Below, piece by piece: positions 26,068-35,776 of a stretch of DNA of 64,000 bases. The notes beneath the pieces are model-generated. The model was not told the DNA's origin. It did not search any database and was given only the letters and a program-made list of their open reading frames with translations. The translations under genes and the position numbers were made by a program. The stretch is from Flavobacterium croceum DSM 17960 (GTDB lineage Bacteria; Bacteroidota; Bacteroidia; Flavobacteriales; Flavobacteriaceae). Location of the stretch: contig NZ_PQNY01000002.1 of the NCBI RefSeq assembly GCF_002917885.1, forward strand, positions 1 through 64,000. Direction: 5' to 3'. Each line of letters begins with the position of its first letter. The first letter of the stretch is position 1.

Positions 26068-28884
26068 ATGCTCGTGTCTAAATTTTTTGTTCGTATATAC
26101 TGCTTACTGTTTTCTGTTTGTATAGGTTATGCCCAACACATACACAAAATTTCTGCTGTATTAAATACCGAAGAAAAAACACTTTGTGTATTTCAAGAAA
26201 CAACTTACAAAAATACAAGTTCAGATACGCTTCACGAAATAATTCTTCAAGATTGGATTAATGCCTACGCAGATAGAGATTCGCAACTCGGAAAACGATT
26301 TTCTGATGAATATGTACGTAGTTTTCATTTGGCAAGTACCAAAGAACGAGGCAAAACCTCTGAACTTCATTTTATAGACGAAAACAAATATATTCTTCGC
26401 TATAAAAGATTGCCCAATCAAGAAGATGTAATTTCTCTAAAACTTAATACACCGCTTGCTCCATCGCAATCTATTACTTATTCTTACAATTATGTAATTA
26501 AATTACCCAGTAGTAAATTTACAGGAATTGGATATGATGAAGAAAATGGTTATGTACTAAAAAATTGTTTTATTACACCTACCATGTATACAAATGAAGG
26601 TTTTATAAAAGACAGTAATTTAAACCTCGATGATATGTCTAATGCCTTGGCAGATTATCAAATAACCCTTGAATTACCCAATAATTTAAGTATAATAAGC
26701 GATATTTCTGATGCTCAAAAAAAAGAAAATAGATACTTTTTTGAAGGTAAAAACAAACTAAATTATTCATTTTATATTTCAGAAAAAAATAATTTTTCTG
26801 TATATAAAAACCAACACGTTGAAGTAGTAAGCAATTTGCAAGGTACACGTGTAGACGAAATTAGCAAAGCTATTGTTATTGATAAAGTTATCAGTTTTGT
26901 AAACGAAAAACTAAACACTACTACCCCATCTCGTATTGTAGTTTCGCAGTACGATTACACTATTAATCCTTTTTATGGGTTAAACCAACTACCTGCACTG
27001 CTAAATCCTTTTCCAAACGACTTTATTTTTGAAATGAAGTTTTTAAAAATCTATTTAAACAATTATTTAAAAAATTCACTTCAAATTCCGCAACGCAAAA
27101 ACAATTGGATATACGATGCCATACAATATTATTACATGATGGATTATATCGATTTATACTATCCAAATGCTAAAATGATGGGCAGTATTGCCAAACGAAA
27201 ATTAGTTAAGGGATACCATCTTGTTTCGCTAGATTTTAATGAACAATACAGTTATTTTTATATGCTTATGGCTCGAAAAAATCTAGATCAGCCTCTTAAT
27301 TCAAGTAAAGACGAGCTTATTCGATTTAACGAAAAAATAGCTTCAAAATACCGTGCAGGTTTAAGTTTTAGGTATCTTAATGATTATTTAGGTAGCAATA
27401 CATTGGATACTTCTATACAAGAGTTTGTAAAAAATTCGAGTCGTACTATTTGCTCTGCAGAAAACTTTAAAACTATTTTAAAAAAGAATACAACCCAAAA
27501 TGTAGATTGGTTTTTTGATATTATCATTAATTCAAGAAAAGCAATAGACTACAAATTTCATAAAGTAAATAAAACACCGCATGAAGTTTCTTTTGAGTTA
27601 AAAAACAAAACCAATGTTTTTACGCCTATTCCTGTTTACGGACTTAAAAACGACTCTATCGTATTTAAACATTGGATTTCAGAATTTAAAAAAGATTCCA
27701 TTTATACGTTTCCTAGAAACAATGCCGAAAAAATTGTTATCAATTATAAAAATATCGTTCCCGAATACAACCAACGAAACAACTGGAAATCATTAAAAGG
27801 TTTTTTCTTAACCAATAGACCTATAAAATTTAATTTCATGAAAGATTTGGAAGATCCAAATTACAATCAAATTTTATACGTTCCAGAATTTGGCTACAAT
27901 CTATACGATGGCATAATAGCAAGTTTGCGCTTTCATAATAAAACAATTTTGGATAAACCATTTACTATAGATGTGTCTCCTTCCTATTCTACCAATACCC
28001 AATCATTAACAGGAAGTTTTTCATTTTCGATTAATCAAAATAACAGAGATAGTAAATTATTCAATATTCGTTACGGTGTAAGTGGCACATATTTACACTA
28101 TGCCCAAGATGCGGCATACACACGTATTAATCCGTATGTAGCCATGCGATTTAGAACCGATGATTTTCGGTTAAATCATTTTAAATCTTTGGTAATGCGT
28201 CAAGTATATGTAAATAGAGAGCCGAGCCAATTGGTAAAAAACACGCTTGAAGGCAGTTATACTGTTTTTGATGCTAGATTTTCCAATTCGTTTTCAGAAA
28301 TGGCAAAAGCACTAGGCTACAGCACCGATTTGCAATTGGGTGGTAACTTTGGAAAATTAATTGTAGAATCATGGTATAGAAAATGGATAGGATCATACAG
28401 ACAACTCAATTTAAGATTGTATGCTGGAACCTATTTGTACAACAATACCAATACTAATTTTTTTGATTTTGCTTTAGACAGACCTTCAGACTACTTGTTT
28501 GATTACAGTTATTTTGGGCGTTCTGAAAACAGTGGTTTTTGGAGCCAACAATACCTTACAGCCGAAGGTGGATTCAAGTCAAAAATAACCGATAAATTTG
28601 CCAACCAATGGATTACAGCAGGTAATGCTAGTATAAGTATTTGGAATTGGATAGAAGCCTATGGCGATGTAGGATTGCTCAAAAACAATGGATTTTCTCC
28701 AAAATTTGTGTACGATAGTGGTATTAGACTTAACTTGGTTCCCGATTATTTTGAATTATATCTACCAATATCTTCAACAAATGGTTGGGAAATAGCACAA
28801 CCGCACTACGCTGAAAAAATTAGATTTGTAATTGCTTTTAGTCCAAAATCTTTATTAGGACTTTTTACCAGAAAATGGTTTTAA
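26068..28884 (+). CDS. M1-like aminopeptidase-related protein fused to probable outer-membrane barrel
   Basis: A 938-residue exported protein (signal near MLVSKFFVRIYCLLFSVCIG). The first about 220 residues resemble the N-terminal beta domain of M1 peptidases (LNTEEKTLCVFQETTYKNTS). No HExxH zinc motif is present; where the M1 active site helix is expected the sequence reads NNWIYDAIQYYYMMDY, so it is probably catalytically dead. After about residue 590 the sequence becomes aromatic, alternating beta strands ending LLGLFTRKWF with a terminal aromatic, as in outer-membrane barrels. The fusion is inferred by pattern, not by alignment. It may be a surface receptor or export component. Confidence 0.65.
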   Translation: MLVSKFFVRIYCLLFSVCIGYAQHIHKISAVLNTEEKTLCVFQETTYKNTSSDTLHEIILQDWINAYADRDSQLGKRFSDEYVRSFHLASTKERGKTSELHFIDENKYILRYKRLPNQEDVISLKLNTPLAPSQSITYSYNYVIKLPSSKFTGIGYDEENGYVLKNCFITPTMYTNEGFIKDSNLNLDDMSNALADYQITLELPNNLSIISDISDAQKKENRYFFEGKNKLNYSFYISEKNNFSVYKNQHVEVVSNLQGTRVDEISKAIVIDKVISFVNEKLNTTTPSRIVVSQYDYTINPFYGLNQLPALLNPFPNDFIFEMKFLKIYLNNYLKNSLQIPQRKNNWIYDAIQYYYMMDYIDLYYPNAKMMGSIAKRKLVKGYHLVSLDFNEQYSYFYMLMARKNLDQPLNSSKDELIRFNEKIASKYRAGLSFRYLNDYLGSNTLDTSIQEFVKNSSRTICSAENFKTILKKNTTQNVDWFFDIIINSRKAIDYKFHKVNKTPHEVSFELKNKTNVFTPIPVYGLKNDSIVFKHWISEFKKDSIYTFPRNNAEKIVINYKNIVPEYNQRNNWKSLKGFFLTNRPIKFNFMKDLEDPNYNQILYVPEFGYNLYDGIIASLRFHNKTILDKPFTIDVSPSYSTNTQSLTGSFSFSINQNNRDSKLFNIRYGVSGTYLHYAQDAAYTRINPYVAMRFRTDDFRLNHFKSLVMRQVYVNREPSQLVKNTLEGSYTVFDARFSNSFSEMAKALGYSTDLQLGGNFGKLIVESWYRKWIGSYRQLNLRLYAGTYLYNNTNTNFFDFALDRPSDYLFDYSYFGRSENSGFWSQQYLTAEGGFKSKITDKFANQWITAGNASISIWNWIEAYGDVGLLKNNGFSPKFVYDSGIRLNLVPDYFELYLPISSTNGWEIAQPHYAEKIRFVIAFSPKSLLGLFTRKWF

Positions 28885-29030
28885 TATTTCGGTATTATTA
28901 TTTTTTAAAGCGATTTTATGTTTTATTTTTATTAATAAATCAAAAAAAGCCTTTCTATTGCGAATAATTTAATTACAAGTACACGTATTATATCTATAAA
29001 ATTTATAAATTTGTTTTTTAAAGAAATATT

Positions 29031-31436
29031 ATGACCGAGGTAGAAAATAAAGATTCAATTACGTTTGACGATTTTAAAGCAGAAGTTTTAAACGATTATA
29101 AGTTAGCTCGTATCAGTAGAGAATGTAGCCTATTGGGAAGAAAAGAAGTACTTACCGGTAAAGCTAAATTTGGAATTTTTGGCGACGGAAAAGAAGTTCC
29201 TCAATTGGCAATGGCTAAAGCTTTTAAAAACGGAGATTTTCGTTCGGGTTACTACCGCGATCAAACCTTTATGATGGCAATAGGAGCCTTAACTCCACAA
29301 CAATTTTTTGCAGGTTTGTACGGCCATATCGATTTAGAATTAGAACCCATGAGTGCTGGTAGACAAATGGGCGGGCATTTTGCAACTCATTCATTAGATG
29401 AACATGGAAACTGGAAAAATCTTACAAAACAAAAAAATTCTTCTTCCGATATTTCTCCTACAGCAGGGCAAATGCCTAGATTACTTGGCTTAGCTCAAGC
29501 ATCAAAAATATATCGAAATATAAAAAATATCACCAATGCTGATTTATTTTCTATAAATGGAAATGAAATTGCTTGGGGTACTATTGGAAATGCCTCTACT
29601 TCTGAAGGTTTATTTTTTGAAACGATAAATGCCGCAGGAGTTTTACAAGTACCTATGGTAATGAGTGTTTGGGATGACGAATACGGAATTTCTGTACATG
29701 CAAAATACCAAACTACAAAAGAGAGTATTTCAGAAATATTAAAAGGATTTCAAAGAGATTCCGAAAATAACGGTTATGAAATATTTACTGTAAAAGGTTG
29801 GGATTATCCTGCACTAGTAGATACCTATCAAAAAGCGTCTCAAATAGCTCGCGAAGAGCACGTACCTGTTTTGATTCATGTAGATGAATTAACGCAACCT
29901 CAAGGTCATTCTACTTCGGGTAGCCATGAGCGATATAAAAATGAAGAGCGATTAGCTTGGGAAACTCAATTTGATTGTGTTGCTCAAATGCGTAGCTGGA
30001 TGATTGAAAATAATTTAGCCACTTCTGAAGAGTTAGAAGAAATTGAGAATGAGGCAAAAAAAGAAGTAAACGAAGCAAAAAAACAAGCTTGGTTAAACTT
30101 TATTACTCCTATCAAAAACGAACAAAAAGAACTAGAAACTATCTTATTACAAGTAGCTTCTACCAGCGAGAATAAAGTTTTTATTGAAAAAATGGCTCGC
30201 GATATTGGTTCTATAAAAGAGCCTATCAGAAAAGAGTTATTGGTTACTGCTAGAAAAGTGCTACGCATGGTAATTCATGAAAATGGTAGATCTATTATTA
30301 CCCATTGGATTTCAAATTATTTCAATGCAATACAGCCTAAATATAGTTCTCATTTAGAATCAGAATCTCAAAATAAAGCAACTTCAATACAAGAAATAGC
30401 TCCAAGTTATAGCAATGAATGTGAAGAAGTAGATGCACGACTTATCATTAGAGATAATTTTGACGCTATTTTTACTCAATACCCCGAAGCATTAATTTTT
30501 GGAGAAGATAGCGGAAACATTGGCGACGTAAATCAAGGTTTGGAAGGCTTACAAGAAAAATATGGAGAACTCCGAGTATCAGATGTTGGTATACGTGAAG
30601 CTAGCATATTAGGTCAAGGTATTGGTATGGCTATGAGAGGTTTGCGTCCTATTGCAGAAATTCAGTATTTAGATTATTTGCTCTACGCTTTGCAAATTAT
30701 GAGCGATGATTTGGCAACTTTACAATACCGAACTCATGGCAGACAAAAAGCTCCAGTAATTATTCGCACAAGAGGGCATAGATTGGAAGGTGTATGGCAT
30801 TCTGGTTCTCCTATGGGTATGATTTTAAATGCTGTTCGTGGTATTCATGTTTTGGTACCTCGAAATATGACGAAAGCGGCAGGATTTTACAATACTTTAT
30901 TAATGTCAGACGAGCCTGCTCTAGTGGTAGAATGTTTAAATGGTTACCGTTTAAAAGAAAAAATGCCAAATAATATAGGTGCTTTTACAACTGCTATTGG
31001 TGTAGTAGAAACTATAAAACAAGGTGTAGATATTACATTGGTTTCTTATGGTTCAACATTACGATTGGTAGAACAAGCAGCAAACGAACTTGAAAGCATA
31101 GGTATTAGTGCCGAAATTATTGATGTTCAGTCATTACTTCCTTTTGATATTCATCATGATATTGTAAAAAGTGTTTCAAAAACCAATAGATTATTAATAA
31201 TTGATGAAGATGTACCTGGAGGAGCTAGTGCATATATTTTACAAAAAATTTTAGAAGAACAAAATGCTTATCAATACTTAGATAGCAAACCTCATACGCT
31301 AACAGCCAAAGCCCATAGACCCGCTTATGGCACTGATGGTGATTATTTTTCTAAACCAAGTTCCGAAGATATTTTTGAAAAGGTATATGAGATTATGCAC
31401 GAGGCAATGCCATATAAATTTTCAAAACTATATTAA
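29031..31436 (+). CDS. 2-oxoacid dehydrogenase E1 component, fused alpha and beta
   Basis: An 801-residue ThDP-dependent decarboxylating subunit. The alpha half (about 30-370) has YYRDQTFMMAIGALTPQQFF and the ThDP/Mg motif around GTIGNASTSEGLFFETIN. The beta half starts after residue about 470 and has FGEDSGNIGDVNQGLEG, VSDVGIREASILGQGIGMAM and RTRGHRLEGVWHSGSPMG. The fusion is typical of Bacteroidota branched-chain 2-oxoacid dehydrogenases, so valine, leucine or isoleucine catabolism is likely; other 2-oxoacids cannot be excluded. E2 is not nearby; E3 (lpdA) is at 40 kb. Confidence 0.86.
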   Translation: MTEVENKDSITFDDFKAEVLNDYKLARISRECSLLGRKEVLTGKAKFGIFGDGKEVPQLAMAKAFKNGDFRSGYYRDQTFMMAIGALTPQQFFAGLYGHIDLELEPMSAGRQMGGHFATHSLDEHGNWKNLTKQKNSSSDISPTAGQMPRLLGLAQASKIYRNIKNITNADLFSINGNEIAWGTIGNASTSEGLFFETINAAGVLQVPMVMSVWDDEYGISVHAKYQTTKESISEILKGFQRDSENNGYEIFTVKGWDYPALVDTYQKASQIAREEHVPVLIHVDELTQPQGHSTSGSHERYKNEERLAWETQFDCVAQMRSWMIENNLATSEELEEIENEAKKEVNEAKKQAWLNFITPIKNEQKELETILLQVASTSENKVFIEKMARDIGSIKEPIRKELLVTARKVLRMVIHENGRSIITHWISNYFNAIQPKYSSHLESESQNKATSIQEIAPSYSNECEEVDARLIIRDNFDAIFTQYPEALIFGEDSGNIGDVNQGLEGLQEKYGELRVSDVGIREASILGQGIGMAMRGLRPIAEIQYLDYLLYALQIMSDDLATLQYRTHGRQKAPVIIRTRGHRLEGVWHSGSPMGMILNAVRGIHVLVPRNMTKAAGFYNTLLMSDEPALVVECLNGYRLKEKMPNNIGAFTTAIGVVETIKQGVDITLVSYGSTLRLVEQAANELESIGISAEIIDVQSLLPFDIHHDIVKSVSKTNRLLIIDEDVPGGASAYILQKILEEQNAYQYLDSKPHTLTAKAHRPAYGTDGDYFSKPSSEDIFEKVYEIMHEAMPYKFSKLY

Positions 31437-31446
31437 ATTATATACT

Positions 31447-31479
31447 ATGAGTCCGATAAAATATCGGACTCATTTTTTT
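31447..31479 (+). terminator. Terminator after E1 gene
   Basis: ATGAGTCCGAT and ATCGGACTCAT form a perfect 11-bp stem with a 5-base loop, then seven T residues. Confidence 0.85.
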
Positions 31480-31737
31480 ACAAATATATTATGCTTTTTT
31501 TCTTCGAACAACAATCGTAAAACATTTTTCTAAATTCTATTGAGAAATTTATAAAAATTAATATTAATCCATTTAACAGCTTATTTTCTATCAATTAATA
31601 CACTTTCTTGTTTATGGTTGGGTAGCCTGTAAAATAATTAGGTATGCCTAATTGTATGCCTTTTTTCCTAATATTTTGAAGTTTAATAGAAAAGTAGAAA
31701 TTATAGAGGTATTGATTTTACTGACTTTAACTCAATA
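31480..31737. other. Intergenic stretch without a gene
   Basis: AT-rich. The only visible structure is the palindrome AATTAGGTATGCCTAATT (31636-31653), followed by GTATGCC. Function unknown; no convincing reading frame on either strand. Confidence 0.4.
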
Positions 31738-31769
31738 AAAAAAGCCACTCATTACTGAATGGCTTTTCT
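31738..31769 (-). terminator. Terminator of the tRNA gene
   Basis: On the minus strand AAAGCCATTCA pairs with TGAGTGGCTTT apart from one mismatch, followed by a T-run. Confidence 0.7.
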
Positions 31770-31772
31770 TTG

Positions 31773-31845
31773 TAGCGGGGACTGGACTCGAACCAGTGAC
31801 CTTCGGGTTATGAGCCCGACGAGCTGCCTACTGCTCTACCCCGCG
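31773..31845 (-). tRNA. tRNA-Met (CAT), initiator type
   Basis: On the minus strand a 73-base cloverleaf folds. The acceptor CGCGGGG pairs with CCCCGCT, leaving a C1-U72 mismatch. D-arm GAGC/GCTC, anticodon stem CGGG/CCCG around CTCATAA, and T-loop TTCGAGT are seen. The unpaired first acceptor position and the three consecutive G:C pairs in the anticodon stem mark the initiator (fMet) tRNA. CCA is not encoded. Confidence 0.93.
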
Positions 31846-31856
31846 ATTTGTGAGTG

Positions 31857-31887
31857 CAAATATACTACTATTTTTTAATTCACCAAA
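31857..31887 (-). promoter_or_regulatory. Promoter of the initiator tRNA gene
   Basis: On the minus strand TTTG (31887-31884), 19 bases, then TATATTTG (31864-31857). This is a textbook match to the Bacteroidota primary sigma consensus. Confidence 0.75.
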
Positions 31888-32132
31888 TAAAAAACATGGT
31901 TTTTTATAGCATATAATAATTTGTAACAGTATTAGAATTGCTAGTCTAGATGTTAAAATTCGATAACTTATTATATTTCAACAAAATAATTATTCTCTTT
32001 TTAAAAAAATATTTAACTGTAGTGATGTTTCTCAATGATACTTTTTTAAGATCTAAATTAGATTACATCCTAAAAATAGAGAAAATTCACTTGTAAAGTT
32101 CTAATAAAAATCAACTTATAAATAATAATTCT
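31888..32132. other. Intergenic stretch downstream of yifB
   Basis: AT-rich, no gene-like frame and no strong hairpin seen. It lies between the tRNA promoter and the 3' end of the minus-strand yifB-like gene. Confidence 0.4.
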
Positions 32133-33668
32133 TTAACCCAGCCAACCTTCTCGATCCAAACTTCTGTATTGGATAGCTTCTGCAATATGGTGAGATTTAA
32201 TATCGATAGATAATTCTAAATCTGCGATGGTTCTAGAAACCTTCAATATTCTATCGTAAGCTCGAGCAGATAAATTTAACCGTTCCATTGCATTTTTTAA
32301 TAAACCTAAAGAATCGGTATCGAGTTTACAAAATTCTCTGATTTGTTTACTGCTCATTTGAGCGTTATAATGTATATGTTCGAGTACTGCAAAACGTATA
32401 GATTGTATTTCTCTAGCCTTGGTAACTCGCTCTCTAATTTGTACACTTGACTCTGATTTTCGGGTTTCCGACAATTTTTCGAAAGGCACAGGAGTAACCT
32501 CTATATGAATATCGATTCTGTCTAAAAGTGGTCCAGAGATTTTGTTTAAATACCTCTGCATTTCTGTAGCAGATGTTTGTATTGGCGCACTAGGATCGTT
32601 AAAATAACCACCCGGACTCGGATTCATACTCGCAACAAGCATAAACGAAGAAGGATATGTTATTGTAAACTTGGCTCTAGATATGGTAACTTCTCTATCT
32701 TCAAGAGGTTGTCGCATAACTTCTAAAACCTCTCTTTTAAATTCTGGAAGTTCATCTAAAAACAAAACACCATTGTGTGCTAACGAAATTTCTCCAGGTT
32801 GTGGATAACTCCCTCCTCCTACTAATGAAACTGAAGAAGCAGTGTGATGTGGTGATCTAAAAGGTCTTTGACTTAATAAACCTGCATTTTTAATTTTACC
32901 TGCCACCGAATGTATTTTGGTTGTTTCAAGCGCCTCACGCAAAGTCATGGGTGGTAAAATACTTGGTAAACGCTTTGCGAGCATGGTTTTTCCAGAACCT
33001 GGTGGGCCTATCAAAATAATATTATGTCCGCCGGCTGCTGCAATTTCCATGCATCGTTTTATAGATTCTTGCCCTTTGACATCTGAAAAATCAAATTCAG
33101 GAAAATCTAAGGTTTTGTAAAACTCTTCACGAGTATTAATTACAGTAGGTTGAAGTTTCTTTTTTTCATCAAAATGATCGATTACTTCGGTTAAATTTTC
33201 TACGCCTAAAACTTCCAAATTATCAACAATGGCGGCTTCTTTTGCATTTTGTTTAGGCAAAATAAATCCTTTAAAACCTTCATCTCTTGCTTTTATTGCA
33301 ATAGAAAGTGCTCCTTTGATAGGTTGCAGACTGCCATCGAGCGAAAGTTCTCCCATAATAAGGTATTTGTCCACATTATCAGATTTTATTTGTCCTGATG
33401 CGGCTAAAATACCAACAGCAAGTGGCAAATCGTAGGCAGAACCTTCTTTTCGCAAATCGGCAGGTGCCATGTTTATGGTTATTTTTTTACCTGGAAGTTG
33501 GTAACCTGTATTTTTTAAAGCCGCTGCAATTCGATAACTGCTTTCTTTTATAGCGATATCTGGTAAACCAACTAAATGATACCCGATTCCCTTATCAATA
33601 TTTACCTCTACAGTAATTGTGGTTGCATCAACTCCAAACACAGCACTTCCATAAACTTTTACTAACAT
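32133..33668 (-). CDS. YifB/ComM-like Mg-chelatase-family AAA ATPase
   Basis: A 511-residue AAA+ protein with an N-terminal Lon-like/ChlI domain ([20 protein letters not shown]), Walker [16 protein letters not shown] (about residue 215), Walker [12 protein letters not shown] and a C-terminal chelatase domain ending SLDREGWLG. ComM-type members are ring helicases that help branch migration during natural transformation. That role here is inferred from family. Confidence 0.92.
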   Translation of the reverse strand: MLVKVYGSAVFGVDATTITVEVNIDKGIGYHLVGLPDIAIKESSYRIAAALKNTGYQLPGKKITINMAPADLRKEGSAYDLPLAVGILAASGQIKSDNVDKYLIMGELSLDGSLQPIKGALSIAIKARDEGFKGFILPKQNAKEAAIVDNLEVLGVENLTEVIDHFDEKKKLQPTVINTREEFYKTLDFPEFDFSDVKGQESIKRCMEIAAAGGHNIILIGPPGSGKTMLAKRLPSILPPMTLREALETTKIHSVAGKIKNAGLLSQRPFRSPHHTASSVSLVGGGSYPQPGEISLAHNGVLFLDELPEFKREVLEVMRQPLEDREVTISRAKFTITYPSSFMLVASMNPSPGGYFNDPSAPIQTSATEMQRYLNKISGPLLDRIDIHIEVTPVPFEKLSETRKSESSVQIRERVTKAREIQSIRFAVLEHIHYNAQMSSKQIREFCKLDTDSLGLLKNAMERLNLSARAYDRILKVSRTIADLELSIDIKSHHIAEAIQYRSLDREGWLG

Positions 33669-33697
33669 GGCTTATACAATAAATTATGATTATGATA

Positions 33698-33705
33698 CAA
33701 ATATA
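33698..33705 (-). promoter_or_regulatory. -7 element before yifB-like gene
   Basis: TATATTTG on the minus strand, about 30 bases before the ATG. Confidence 0.45.
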
Positions 33706-33724
33706 ATAGAAGATATTAAAAACA

Positions 33725-33751
33725 AAAGCCGATTTTTGAAATCGGCTTTTA
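33725..33751 (-). terminator. Terminator of the pabB-tilS-dsbD operon
   Basis: AAAGCCGATTT and AAATCGGCTTT form an 11-bp stem; on the minus strand it is followed by a T-rich run. Confidence 0.75.
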
Positions 33752-33757
33752 TAAATA

Positions 33758-35776
33758 TTAGTTTTTGTAATTTTCAATTCCTTCGTGCAACCACATTAAG
33801 TATTCTTCAATATCAGGAGTATAACTTATAGGTTTGTTTAAATTATTTTCGTTTGAATCTACCAAAACATAATAAGGCTGGGTATTGGTTTTGTATTTTG
33901 ATATAATAAAATCTGTCCATTTATTTCCATAAGTAATAATTTCTTTACCCGAAAATTTAGATACATATTGCTCAGATTTTGGCAACTCAATTTTACTATC
34001 AACATAAAGTGAAACCAAAACCACATCTTCTTTTAATATTTTACTTACACGAGAATCCGACCAAACATTAACTTCCATTTTTCTACAATTTACACACGCA
34101 TATCCTGTAAAATCAATCATAAGTGGCTTTTTTACTTTTTTAGCATACGCTAATGCTTTATCATAGTCTTCAAAAGTTGGAATGCCATGTTCTCCATTTT
34201 TTGCTCCTTCTGGCAATGAAATTAAAGAACCAGAATCATGATTTGATGAAACAAAAATAGCGTGATTTTCGCTGTAAGATTGTGGTGGAGGAAATGCTGA
34301 AATAAGTTTTAATGGAGCGCCAAACAAACCAGGTATCATGTATATAGCAAAAGCCGATACAAATAGTGCGAGCATTAACCTTCCTACAGATATATGAGAT
34401 AAAGGACTATCGTGTGGCAATGTTATTTTCCCAAACAAATAAAGTGCCCAAGCGGCAAAAACTGCAATCCATATAGCGAGAAATACTTCACGCTCAAACC
34501 AATGCAATTGCAAAACTAAATCGGCATTGGATAAAAATTTAAAAGCAAATGCCAATTCCAAAAATCCAAGTGAAACTTTTACGGTGTTTAACCAACCTCC
34601 AGATTTTGGCAATGATTGTAACCAACTTGGAAATAAAGCAAACAACATAAATGGCAAGGCTATTGCAGAAGAAAAACCAAGCATACCAATAATAGGAGCA
34701 ATACCACCTTTTGAAGCAGATTCTACCAAAAGAGTACCTACTATAGGACCCGTGCAAGAAAACGATACTATAGCAAGTGCCAATGCCATAAAAAATATTC
34801 CAATTACACCTCCTTTATCTGCTTGTTTGTCTACTTTATTTGCCCAAGAATTTGGCAACATGATTTCGAAAGCACCCAAAAATGAAATGGCAAAAATGAT
34901 GAGTAAAACAAAGAAAAACAAATTAAACCAAACATTGGTAGATAATGCGTTTAAAGCCTCTGCTCCAAAAATAGCATTAATAGCCAAACCAAGAACTACA
35001 TAAATAACAATAATTGACAAACCATACAAAACTGCATTTCTTTTTCCTTGTGCAGGAGTTTTACTCTGCTTGGTAAAAAAGCTCACGGTCATAGGAATCA
35101 TTGGGAAAACGCAAGGTGTTAGTAAAGCAGCAAGACCTCCTAAAAATGCTAAAAAGAAAATAGTCCACAAGCCTTTTTGTTCTTCATTTTCTGTAGATAT
35201 ATTTGTTGATACTGGTTTAGAAATCGCGACTTTTTTATTTGAATTTTCTATTGACCTTGTTTCTGTTTTTGGAGTATCAATTGCTATAGTTTTTGTAGCA
35301 TCTGTAACAGGTAGTAACTCTTGATTAATTTTTGGAATATCAAATACAAAAGTCTTATTGTCGTTAATACATTGTTCTTTACAAGCTTGATAATCTAGAT
35401 TTAAAGTAATTTTTGAAAGCTTTGCGTTTAGTATTTTAACTCTTTGTGTAAGCGTTACCTGACCATCAAAATAGTATTCGTCTACGCCAAAAATGTCGTT
35501 AAATTGTTTTTTATACGCACTTTCTTTGGCTTTGCCAATAAGTTGATAGTTGTTTTTTGCATCTTTAAAATTAAGCACCATGGGTAGTGAACCTCCATCG
35601 GGTGTAAACTGAGAATACACATGCCACTCGGGCTCTATACTGCCTTTTATTACCAAATCAAATTCTGTATCGGATACTTTAACGGTTTTTGTAGTCCATT
35701 TTACAGGATTTTTCATTTGTGCAAATCCCAATGAATTGAGTAGAAATAATACGCTTAAAATGATAATTTTCTTCAT
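33758..35776 (-). CDS. Thiol:disulfide interchange protein, DsbD-like
   Basis: A 672-residue inner-membrane reductant conduit that passes electrons from cytoplasmic thioredoxin to periplasmic partners. Signal peptide MKKIIILSVLFLLNSLGFAQ. The N-terminal beta domain (about 20-150) has the redox pair CKEQC. The eight-helix core (about 205-490) contains LTPCVFPMIPMTVSFF and SFSCTGPIVG. The C-terminal thioredoxin domain has the CVNC active site in IDFTGYACVNCRKM. It is the last gene of an operon, with the tilS stop and this ATG overlapping by TAATG. Confidence 0.9.
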   Translation of the reverse strand: MKKIIILSVLFLLNSLGFAQMKNPVKWTTKTVKVSDTEFDLVIKGSIEPEWHVYSQFTPDGGSLPMVLNFKDAKNNYQLIGKAKESAYKKQFNDIFGVDEYYFDGQVTLTQRVKILNAKLSKITLNLDYQACKEQCINDNKTFVFDIPKINQELLPVTDATKTIAIDTPKTETRSIENSNKKVAISKPVSTNISTENEEQKGLWTIFFLAFLGGLAALLTPCVFPMIPMTVSFFTKQSKTPAQGKRNAVLYGLSIIVIYVVLGLAINAIFGAEALNALSTNVWFNLFFFVLLIIFAISFLGAFEIMLPNSWANKVDKQADKGGVIGIFFMALALAIVSFSCTGPIVGTLLVESASKGGIAPIIGMLGFSSAIALPFMLFALFPSWLQSLPKSGGWLNTVKVSLGFLELAFAFKFLSNADLVLQLHWFEREVFLAIWIAVFAAWALYLFGKITLPHDSPLSHISVGRLMLALFVSAFAIYMIPGLFGAPLKLISAFPPPQSYSENHAIFVSSNHDSGSLISLPEGAKNGEHGIPTFEDYDKALAYAKKVKKPLMIDFTGYACVNCRKMEVNVWSDSRVSKILKEDVVLVSLYVDSKIELPKSEQYVSKFSGKEIITYGNKWTDFIISKYKTNTQPYYVLVDSNENNLNKPISYTPDIEEYLMWLHEGIENYKN

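Noticed and set aside
31620..31680. Integrase remnant beside the tRNA
   Set aside because: The tRNA-adjacent palindrome prompted this, but no convincing protein similarity or attachment repeat of the tRNA 3' end was found.
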